From: Didymodactylos carnosus
Lineage: Eukaryota; Rotifera; Eurotatoria; Philodinida; Philodinidae
Assembly (NCBI GenBank): GCA_905250885.1
Contig: CAJNOQ010001948.1
Coordinates: forward strand, 344-27,320
Direction of reading: 5' to 3'
Length of the DNA stretch: 26,977 nucleotides
Positions 9,703-21,700 of this stretch are shown in pieces (within the stretch, counting starts at the first letter, position 1; every line of letters starts with the position of its first letter). Position numbers and translations under genes: made by a program. The notes beneath the pieces were generated by a model. The model did not search any database. It was not told the origin of the DNA and worked only from the letters and a program-made list of their open reading frames with translations.

Positions 9703-12700
9703 ATGCCAAAACGTCAGACTAATAATACATCAAGTAATCAACGAAATGCTGATAAATCATCGTCTGATAACGATGACGTTATACCCATACCTGTGCAGAT
9801 ATTTTTATGGAATCAGAGCAAGTAAGTTTTTTGTCAGTGTTTTATACTCAATTTCAAATAACATGTGCTTTTTCTTTTAGCCCATTCATTAAACAGAAGT
9901 TTGGTAACTTAACAGATGCATCGGCCATTGTAAGTAATAATTAACTTAAAAAAAATAATAAAAAAAATCGATGTTTTAATTCAAGTTATTTTCTTTACAA
10001 TAATGTTTGGTTATTACGGTTTATTTTAGAGTTTTGAACGTGTATTAGTTGAAAATGTTCTTCATGGTTTATCGCCAAGTCTATCCGATGCCATAACAAG
10101 TATTCAACGATGGTTACTAATTAAAGCGGCATTTCCACATGTGATGCATGCATGTGCTGCATCCATCGAACATAGCCTTCACACTCAACAACAACAAACA
10201 GCACTTTTATCCTCATCTCTGTCTGTTTCACCCTCATCATCAAGTCAACTTCAAGTACCATTACAATTTCAAACATCTCAATTGACAGCCGGTACACCGA
10301 CTCTTCCCTTTTCTCCCTCATTACCAACACCCTCATTAGCTGAATTACCAATACCTCTTGTACAAGCTCAAGCTCAACCATTGCCATTATTTCGTTTATC
10401 TTCGTCACCACCACCGTCTATCTCAACCAGTCAAAATAGCCATAGTCATCGCTTAGGCAAGACAGAAATTCGTCTCTTACACACCTTACATTGGATGATA
10501 TTAGATGCATTCAGTGTATGTAAAACTCCTGACTATTCGGACGAAGATAGTACAAGTTACTTATTGCCATTGAGCACAATTCAGTTGTTTATTTATTTAT
10601 TTATACCCTATGTTCACACGTACATGCAGTATAACGAAAAAGAATTTTTGAAAAATGCTGATTTGTCGGATGGTATGAGGTTACTGTGGCAACCACTTCT
10701 CGAATATCGCCAACCAAATATTCGAATGTTTAAAGCATACGTTAAACCGATACTGAAATATGGAAATTGTACAAATAATGGGTTTATCAGTTACGATAAG
10801 GGACATTCAAATAATGTTACATTTTTCATCAAAAATAATCCAAAAAGTCGTTTATCTTTCTTTATCGAGTCGCCCACACCAATAGCAACATCAAACGCCA
10901 TTGAAGAAGAACAAGAGGAAGACGAAAATGATAATGATCATGAAAAAGAACATCGTATGCCACCGACGCGTTCATTTTCAATGATTCCATTGAACATCAA
11001 AAGTGACTCACAACAGAAACCCCTAACGGATCTAACAAATTATCCATCTGCACCCCCACCACCTCCGCCACTACCATTGATTGTTAGCGACGGAAGTAGT
11101 ACAAGTTTATATCAACAGCCACCAGTAGCAACCATACTGCAACAACAAGTAGGAAACAAAACTTCATCATCATCAGTTATGATGGATTCAGATACAACAA
11201 CAACGAACAGTTCAATTAATAATTTAGCTTATATCTCACAGCAGCCACCTTATCATCGTGCGCCACTGGCTCATATGAGTTCGATTTGTTCCATATCAGA
11301 CTCAAGTAGACTAACAATATCGCCTCAAAGTCCAGGTAATTTAGTCTTGAATTTAAACTGGAAGGTGCTCTAAAGTCCTTCATAAAAAGTTCCGTCAATA
11401 ATCTGCAATTTGATCAATTAACGAACTTCTCTATTTAGGTACTGATAAATTTGTTCTATTATCATTGCCATCTCCCTCATCTACCTCATCGACTTCAACA
11501 CCACCATTTGTATGCGTTCAATGTCACCAATCGTTCAATACAGCAACAAATGGAAAAGATTCACCTTATCTTTGTTTGAATTGTATAACACAACAGCAAC
11601 AACAGCAACAACAACAACAACAACAACCGCTTCCATCCACTGTTTCTTCCACTTTGTCTCATCCACCTTTGTCGAGTCAAAAATCAAAGCAGTCAGACGA
11701 TGTACAAAAGTCATCAATGAGAAAAGAATCGTTGGTAGCAACTACAAAGAAAAAAGCTCATTATACATCTGAAATGGTGTTATTAGCCACTTATTTTGAT
11801 ATTAGTATCTTGCGTACACTATTTAGTCCATCGTGGTTAACAGATGGTTATCTATGGTGTTTAGAATACTTACACAAGCGTATCATCGATATAAGTGATG
11901 AAATATTATCTGATACAACACTTTCAATTTTACGTATTAAAAGTTTATCGATACCACAAATTAATATTAAAGATGAACAAGACTATTATGATTATATGAA
12001 AAATCAATATTTTAATGAGCAAGTAACAAATGATATTATTGAACAACAATGTATGATGACAACCATTCCAAATACAACAATGTCAGCAATAAAACAAACC
12101 CAAACATTGTTAAATGTGCCATTTAAACACTTTGGAAAATACAAACATAATCAAAAATATGATAATTTTTATAAAAAAATAAGGTAAGTTTACTCATTTA
12201 TTCGATAGTAATGAAAATTAACAATATTAATTTGAGAAAGACTATTAAACAACCGAATATATGTTTTCAATGACTATTTCTACATTTATTATTTCTTTTG
12301 AAGACAAAAACAACTTCTGCTAACAAAAGGGTAACGATATAACTTTCAATGTTTTCAATTTTTTTTAATGTTATCATACCTCTCTCTTCTTGTTCAAATA
12401 ACTTTATCATATGTAAAGTGTTGAACGAGAAGATGTAAAAATATTTAATTTCCATGTGTTGTTTAAACGTACTCCAATGAGAAAAAAAAAAAACAGTACA
12501 AATGCATGTCTCGATTTATTAATAAATCGTTATTTTACCTGTTAAATTGGCTGTATATATTTGTCTTTTTAGTAAAATTCGTTATATTGATGAGGAAGGT
12601 GCAGAACATTTTGATCATGAAAAACGTGATAAAGATGGTGGTATTCATCCTCAACATCCAAGACGATTATTATTGAGTGAAAAATGCGTAAAATCCATGC

Positions 12701-15700
12701 CCATCATTGATTCAAAAGAGCGTTCATCAATACCCAAGCCTGCTCATGATAAAAGTGAAACATCATTGAAATCATCATCAAATATCACACTTCCAGTAAC
12801 AACTCCACCAATCACAGTTGATAATAAACAGAAAATTGATAAACAACTGAGTGTAAGTGATACAGATATCAATTATAAATTTCTTGAAGAGATTGAAGAA
12901 GCTCAAGGTTCAAGTGCCTATATTAATCGAGATGGTACAATTAATTTTGGTGTTGTACTAGCGGGAATACATGCAGTTATATGTAAAGAACATCATTTAA
13001 AAGTATGTGAATTAGTCATGAATATATTAGATGTTCTGCTGGGATTAGCTGTTATTGCATCGTCTGATGACGATGTACACAAACGAGAACTGTTGGTTGG
13101 AAAAGTGAAATTATCGAACACAAATGGCAGTGACGATACAAACAATCAACAAAAACAAGGTAGAGAAAAAGGAGTAGGAGGAAATCGAACGGAAGAATGG
13201 ATGAAAGCAATGGATGCAAAAGAAGATGATAAATTTCAATTAGCTGTTGATATTACACTACGGTAAGTAATTCTAAGTTTAAAAATTGTTTTAAAAATCA
13301 AGTTTGTATTATTATTCAATTTAGCATAATAAAACGTCTTGGATGCCCTCATTGTCAACCCCGTGCAAGAAGTTTTACCTCAGATCAATTGCGCGGTAAA
13401 GTTCGTCTGTCATTGAATAAACTACGAACACTTAATCAACGACGTTTTGAAAAGTAAAATAAATCTTGTTGTTAAAAACTACTGTTCTATTGTAATACCT
13501 GTTTTTCTCTTGTAGATATTTTCTTGATTTAACAATACACGGTGATCTTGTTCATATTCTTGATATTTTTCATGCCTTATGTGGTTATTGTTCTGAATCA
13601 TCAATTGGCCTTGCTCATTATGCGCCTTACAGTAAGTAAAAAATGTGCTATTATTTTTTAAACAAAGAATATTTTAATTATTATAATTGTTGTTTTAGTT
13701 CCAATAAAAAATGATTTGTATTCTTATCAGACATATTCAAATAATTTTGGTAATACTCATTTGGGTTATGGCCCAAAAGGTGTTGAAGGTTTTATATTAG
13801 GTGTTATTTTTAAACCATTTGTTACACGCCTTATCATGATGAAAGAATATTTAATGAGTTCAGAAAATGTAGCTTTGTATGGGGAGTGTCGAGCATTTTT
13901 AACATGTGTCAAAGAAAACCATGGTGGAATATTTCGATTAGTGGCATTTTCATCATTATTAGATTCAGCTAAAAAAATAAAACGAGAAACAGAATTATCA
14001 ACAAGACAACAAACAAATCGATCATCAACAAATATTCGACATCCTGTATTAAATAGACAAGATGCTGTTGTTGGAAAAGTAAGTAAAAATTATTTATTCG
14101 CATTTTATTTTTATTTTTATTTTTTCTACACTTTTTTCTCTTGTTTTTATTTTAGTCTGTTTTGAATCGTGATTTATCTGATGAAATTGATATAGACAAA
14201 AATATTGATCCGATTAAAACACGTACAAGTAGTAGTGCTCAAATACATACATTGCCTGATGAGAATAACACTACTGTTGGCGGAGTTGGAATAGTACCAT
14301 CTTCGAGCATCAAATTTAAAAGTTAGATAAATGTTAATATAATGTGTTATTTACTAATGAAAAATAATATTTTAGATCGACTTCGGGCATCATCCAGTGA
14401 TGAGCATACATTATATACACATCCTGAGGAAGGTTTATACGTTGATTTAACTTTAATACGTTTTGGTTTACTTCGTCTTAATTTCATGATGGAAAGTTGT
14501 CCACCTGGTTCATTACCCGATCCACAATTCTTAAATACTTTGTTGGTATTGGTAAGTAAACTGAAATAGGATAATAATTCATTAAATGTTTTACTTCTCA
14601 TTAAATTATTCTAGGAAGCACCAGTTATTGCTAAAGCATCCTATTTACTTGAATGTGCTTATTTTGTTCGACGTTGTTCAATTGGTCAATGGCCAGAATG
14701 GATGAAAATTAATTTATCAACATTTCGACCACACGATTCATTTCCAATTAGAAATGGAAATATGAATTTAAGAATGAACAAATTATATCAAGCAGCAGCA
14801 GCAAGAATGTTTTATGTTTGGGGAGAGGTAATATTTGATTTCTAATATAAAATTTTGTCAGCATGAGACAAATTCTAACTTTTTCGTTCTTTCTGCTTAA
14901 AATGAATGATCATAATCTAAAACCAAGTGATAGGACTGAAAAATCAGTGTGCACTTTTTTTGCTAAAGGCTTTATCAGCACAATTAGAATCTATTCTTGA
15001 TAATGAACAGCAGAATTTGTCAACTAATCGTTCGGTAAACCCAAATGAAAGTGAAATATTATCCAATTATTATCAACAACAACAAAATGATTTACAAGGT
15101 TTTTGGAATTATGATGAAACACCTGATGATTATTACAATGAAGGTACAACAAGCACGTATTGTCATGGCTTTTGTTGATGTTGTCTATATGATGGAATTT
15201 ATTCAATTATTTTATCATGTTTTGTGTATTTATGTCTAATTATGTGCTTTGCATGTTTTATATGTGTATGCGTCGGTTTGTTTCTTTAACTGACTATTTA
15301 TTTTTTTTTTAGCTATTATTAATCGTTCTGGTCGTTCGTGTTCATATTCATTACGTATGGTCGCATGTTTACTTCTACTGGAAATTACATCTTTTCTTCG
15401 TGAATCTTATGATTCATTACCAAAACTATCATCAGTATCACAAAAACGTCCTGTGACTAATACAACAAGTGGTGGAACAAACACAGAAAATTTTAATCCA
15501 AATGAAAAACGTTCATCTCGTGTGAGAATGAGTAGTGTTGTGTCACATGATTCAAATCGAAGTTCACCATCAATATCATCCGAACATCCTGCTCGTATGT
15601 CTTCCAAACATACTGATGAACTTTTAAAAATATTGCTATATTTATTTTTAGTTTCACCACAAATGTCAGCTGCACCATCGACCGCTCCAGCTCCATCTTC

Positions 15701-18700
15701 ATCAACTACAACAGCAACAACTATTATTAATATTGGTCCATTGCCAAGTATTGCTTCAACTGGAGAACGACACATAAGTTTTGCTGTTAATAAAGAGAAT
15801 GATTCAAATGGAAGTAATCATACGGCAATAAATATGCCAGAAGATGATGCCGTTGTTGTGGATGGAAATGCTAGTAGTTTCATGAATGAGAGGCGAAGTA
15901 AGATGAATATTTAAAATTTGTTTGATTGAAAGGACATGTTTATGTGATTTTAGTGTCAGTTGCTCCAAGACAAGGTGGTGGAAAATCAAAATTAATTCGA
16001 CGAAGTAGTATTAAATCACGGCGACCATCGTTACGTATGAAAGATACCAAAAGTATGTTTAAAATAAATTGAGTATGTTATACTCTAAATATTTTTTCTT
16101 CAATTTCGAAAGGTATACGTCGTTCATCGTATCGTTATCGACGTCGTAGTCATGCATCAAATATATCATCTGAAACTGATCATCAGAGCGGTGTAGGTAG
16201 TCAAATAGAACCATCCGATGTTTATAATGTCGATGAAGAATTTGATAATGCTAATTTTGATGATATGATCAATACAAAACCATTTCCGTGGATTAAAGTA
16301 ATTGTTTCATCAGTTTAATGTATAACCAACACGTATTATGTATGTTTTATGTTTAGGTTGTTATTCGTGTATTGAATGATGTTCATTTTGGTTGTGATCA
16401 CATGAAGTGTGTGAAAAATTGTTATGAAAAACAGACTGCAAGTTGTAAAAATTTAATACAAGCTTTATTGAACATGTACCGTCAATCATCATCGACTGCT
16501 CAAACAACGACTTCATCGTTTTCACGTTCATCATCATCCACACATCGTTCAAAAGAGCATATATTGAAACGAGACAATACACGAAATGAAATGAAAAAAC
16601 GACGGGTAAGTTCATTTGCTTATTATTAACATTAATTGATGATCTAATCTACTATTATTTCTTTTTAGTTATCAACATGTCTATTTGGTGAAGGTGTTGA
16701 TTATCATGCAACAGCCACAACAACAATATCAGGTTATAATACTCATGGTACAAAAACAAATCATGAAATATCATTTGGAAATGTATTTGAAACAGCGGAT
16801 CCATTATTTGAACAACAAATTAATACACATTTTACGGGAATTGCATCATATTTAGAAAAACAGGTATAAAATTTAGAATACAATGATTATTCGAAAGTTT
16901 ACCGTTTTCCCTTTAGGTTGGTACGTTATCTCAAGTACCATTGATGATTTTGTGCAAATCATCTGTACTGTTAGAAGATGAACATTATGCACAAGTGTTA
17001 AAGTTTTCATGGGAACTTTTACTTGATAAAGATGAAGAACTAGCTGCATGCGCTGGTAAGTAATATGTGAAAATTGATGTCTATTGACATTATATATGTC
17101 CACTTTTTTTTAGCCACGATTGTCATTTTGACAGCAGCACGTGCTGGCCATCTAGTTGATAAATTGTTTCATAATGAAATGGAAAATGCATCTGGTATTG
17201 TTCGATATAATGCCATATTAAAATTTCAAACGTTATGGCGTTTTCGTTATCAATTTTGGATTCGATTAGAAGAAGGTGCTCATTCGATGATGAAGGTACG
17301 CATAGTACTGCACATTCTCTAATTTTTTGTTACTACTATTTACATTTTTATTAGATTTTACCACCAGGTATTGAATTTGTACTACCATCACCGGCATTAG
17401 GCATTTTAAATTTACACGCAGTTGATCCACCGTGGTTACCACATGCTAAAACTCGTGTGGAACAAGCAGCATTAAATCAAGAAGAAGTACGAGCGGTTGT
17501 TACAGCAAGTAAAACACGTAAAAAGCATCAACAAGAATTGCTACATACGGCATTACTAGCAGAAGAGACAAGTAAGCGTGTGGCAAGAGAAAATTTTGCT
17601 ATGTCAAATGTACCAATATTACAATCGGCATCGTTCGAACCACTGTTACATCAACAAAGAGATGAAGATGAAGAAGTTCATAATGACGACGATCGTTTTG
17701 TTGAAAGTGTTCAAATTCGCCAAGCTCAAGGCGCCTTTCCATCATCATTCAGTGTTGCCGTGTTTCTTCTCGTTGAAATGTTGGAAGATGAGGAAATTGT
17801 TGAGAGCGGTGCAACTGGTAAATATTTTCTATATTTCCTAATAAATTATTTAACTATCTTGTTGATACTGTTTTTAGTGTCTGAAGCTGCTCGAAAAGCA
17901 TTGTGGACATGTTTATTGGATGAACCAGCCTTATTAATACGTTTCTTTTTCGAAAAATTATCACATAAAGAGCGACGTGTAAGTATTCTTACATTTGTGT
18001 AAATCGCTGAATCAAATCCTGAGCTAAATTTCTTTATATTTTAGACAAAATCATTGCAATCATTACGTCGTCTAATGATATGTTTATCTGATATTCCTCC
18101 ACAATTTGCTCATGCTATATTCAATTATGTTCTTGGTCTATTGATGAGTATGGTTCGTTCACCATTAGATGGTAGTCAAGAGTTAATTGCCGCTGCTTTA
18201 ACATTGTTATGGCAAATCATTCCCTTTTTACATGGTCTTGTATTGAAAGATTTGAAACAAATACTGCGTAAAGAGCAAGCTGAACAAATGATATTGATTA
18301 CCGGAAATATACCGTCTACGAAAAAAGTTATTATACACGGCCCGGATCTATCACAAATACCCACTCAAGCCATCATACAAGAAGATACACAATTTAGTGC
18401 CGTTTTACAAGAAGCTTTAGATTTTTTTGGTATTCAAGAATCAAAACGTGATCGTTATTATCTCATCGATGTTAAAACGTCACAGATTCATATTCCAGAT
18501 ACATACGTACGCGATTTTTATTTTTTTCGACGTAATGTTTATCCACAATTATCATTGGTGTACATGGAACATAAACAAGCACAAAAACAACTTGAACATA
18601 TGTGTCTCTTCTTAAAAACAACAGAATTATCTAAAGTCTTATTTGCACGTACGTATATTATGATTCTTTTGTGGAGAAAAATACTTTATGATTCTATTTC

Positions 18701-21700
18701 TTTTAGGTCATCTGCTGGAAAATACCCAGTATAATCAAATACATAATTCTGTAACGTTTTTCCATGATGAACTAATGAAATGTCCATTTTTTCCACGAAA
18801 ACCATTGGAATCTGATTATAACTTATACATGAAAATGCCTGATAAAGAATTATTTAATTTAGATATGTTACATAAATATAATTGGATTAAACTCATCTCT
18901 TGCATGTTTTTCAATATGAACGGTAAAACATCAACAACATGGGACATCACATTATTTTTAAACGTTATTAATGGTGCATTCATATTACACTGTGAAGATT
19001 TTGCAATGTTAAGATATTCTTTAGCAACGTATATTAGTACAGCACGACATTATAAACACATATTTGCTACAAATGGATATTTATTAATAATGCCAACATT
19101 TTTACGTGTCTATTCGAATATTCAAAGTAATCCAATGTTAAAAAAAGCAATTGAATACTGTTGTAGACAATTTTATATCTTACATCGTGTACCATTCATA
19201 TTACAAATGTTGGGTAGTATATCACAACTACTAGATTTTGATGAACAAGCTGATATAACCGATACAAATAAAATACAACCAGTCGCATTATTTCGTTTAT
19301 TAATTGCATTGGAATATAATCATAGTGATGCATTGAGAGATGAATATTCAATATTAGAATTAGTTAAAGATGATAAACAAACAACAACTGTTACAGCTGG
19401 TATACAAGCGCTAAGTGGTAGTGCATTAGGTTCTGCTGGTGTAACTGGAATCAAAACATTGGACTTTTGCTATGCAGAAGATGATTCTTTTTTTACTTTA
19501 TTAAACTGTTTTGATGTTTGTGTTACCGTTGGTATGTATAAGTGATCACATTATTTAACCATCTTCTTTTTTGGTAAATATCTTGGTCATTTTTAGTTGC
19601 CTATGCTCCTGATTCAATTCGGTCATTACAAATGTTAGGTATTATTGATTTACTATTACCACGTTATTTAGAATATTTAAAATATCGAACAACAACAAAT
19701 GATTCGCAAGAACAAGCACGAGACGAAATGAAAATAATTGAAAAATTATCAGTGGCTATTAAGACAATGATAACAGCATCAGAAACATTAACACGAACAT
19801 TTGCCGGACCAAAACATGAAACATTAAGTGGAACAAGTTATAAACATTCAAGAGGATCAAATAGATCGCCATCAATCGTTCCTGATGAAGATTCAATGAG
19901 GTAAAATTTAATTAAATAAATCGTTTTCAATCTAATGTATGTTTTATATTTAGTCGTTTTATTGACGATCGTAAGAATAAAGTACAAGACGCTGATGAAC
20001 ATAAACAAGCAAGTGAATATCGGTATGTATTGAAAATTTTATTAAATTTAATAATAAAATTATATTTATATTTCTTTTAGATGGCCACGTGATACATTAT
20101 TATCTGTTATTTCAACATTTGTTCATTTTTCTACAAAACGTTTAAAAGAATTGGCAAAATTAATAAATGATCCTCAATTACGTTTACCAGAATTATTAGA
20201 TGCTAAATCTCATACACGTTTAGCCGATATTGCTCATACACTGTTAAAATTAGGTGGCTATGATCCAATAACAATGTCATGTCGTGGTTTACAAAATTAT
20301 TTTCAAAAATTATTACCATGTACAAATTGGAGTCATGAAACATTGCGACCAGCATTAAATAATTTATTAAGACGAATGGATAGAATGTTTTCAAAAATAT
20401 GTAAAAAACCCATGTCAAAGGTAGAGTATAAAGTAAAAAAAAATATAATTAAAATAAACTAACATCATTCACTTTTTTTTGTTTTTAGCGTTGTTTTGAT
20501 TGGGAGGCAACGGCAGGGATTTTAAATGGTATTTATTTAACATTAGATCGACATCCCTATATTGCACATTTTCCATATTTAAAGGTACGCGCAAATCTTT
20601 TTACTATAGTAACATATTTAGATAAATTATTTTTATTTAGATGTTAGTTTCGGAATGTATAGCATTAGTATTGAATGAAAATGTGAGCGAATCAAGTCAT
20701 TCAGTGCCACGTTTTGATACACCAGCATTTCCAAAAGCATTTTCACGAGCTGTTATTAAATTAGTTGGAAGATATTTACTTGCAATTAAAGTAAATAGTA
20801 GTTATAGCATAGAATAGGATATATTATGTTAAATTCTTTTATTTTAGAATCAACCTAATCTTGAAGCATTATCCGGTGGAAATTGGACATTTCCCAATGT
20901 ACCATCGGCGATTAATCATTTATTACATTTTCTTCTTCCATTAATGTTTTGGGCGGGTAGTGGTAGAAAAGATGCACCAAAAATACATCCCATTGATTTA
21001 TCCTATGTGATAGGAATATTAATTAATTCATTAAAACCAACATCAAAATTAGCATCGGCCATGGGAACGGGTGCTGGTGGATCAGGAACTGGAGGTGGTT
21101 CGAGTGGACAAAAACAACATTTAACGATTGGTGAAGCATTATTAAGCAATTCATTTACACATAAATCAATGAGACAATTGAAAGATCTTAATCAAACGGC
21201 ATCGTTACTAGGTAAACAAATGTTTTTTATTATATTTATGTCGATAGACATTTATGCTGGGAATTTTCTTTTTTTTTACGATCTTCTCTTGCGAAACGAG
21301 AAGGTCATGATCCAGCAAACTACTCGTCCTAGAAAAGTTTGAAAAAGGGACTATGTTCTACGAAAACTGAAAATTGACCATTGCACGTTTTTTACTCAAT
21401 TAAAGATCCAAACTCGGTGGTATAGACTCCATAGGTGGGCAAAAAAAAATGGCTGTTGGACTTAGATTATTATTTTTATTTTTTGTCCGGTGCCATTTAG
21501 TCAGAGTTTCTCTTTTTCAAATTTCTTTCGTTGTTCTTTTATCTTATACGCAGTTCAAAGAGTAAATCAAAGCAAAAATGCAATGCTCAGAGTGGCAGGT
21601 ATACGAAGCAGTAGGTTGAGTCAGAGTCAGAGACAGAGTCTGTCGACAGCGCAGTTGCAATCTCGTTTGAATAAAGTAAATAAAAATCGATATATTTTAA

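Noticed and set aside
10121-10414. 97-codon minus-strand open frame
   Set aside because: It lies antisense to conserved UNC80 exon 3 coding sequence and has no family resemblance; it is a shadow frame.
11512-11772. Second plus-strand frame rich in Thr over UNC80 exon 4
   Set aside because: It comes from reading the CAA/CAG repeat out of frame. The frame that continues the spliced UNC80 protein includes ATYFDISILR and is the real one.
15407-15775. 122-codon minus-strand open frame
   Set aside because: It is antisense to UNC80 exon 13, whose plus frame contains conserved UNC80 sequence and good splice sites.
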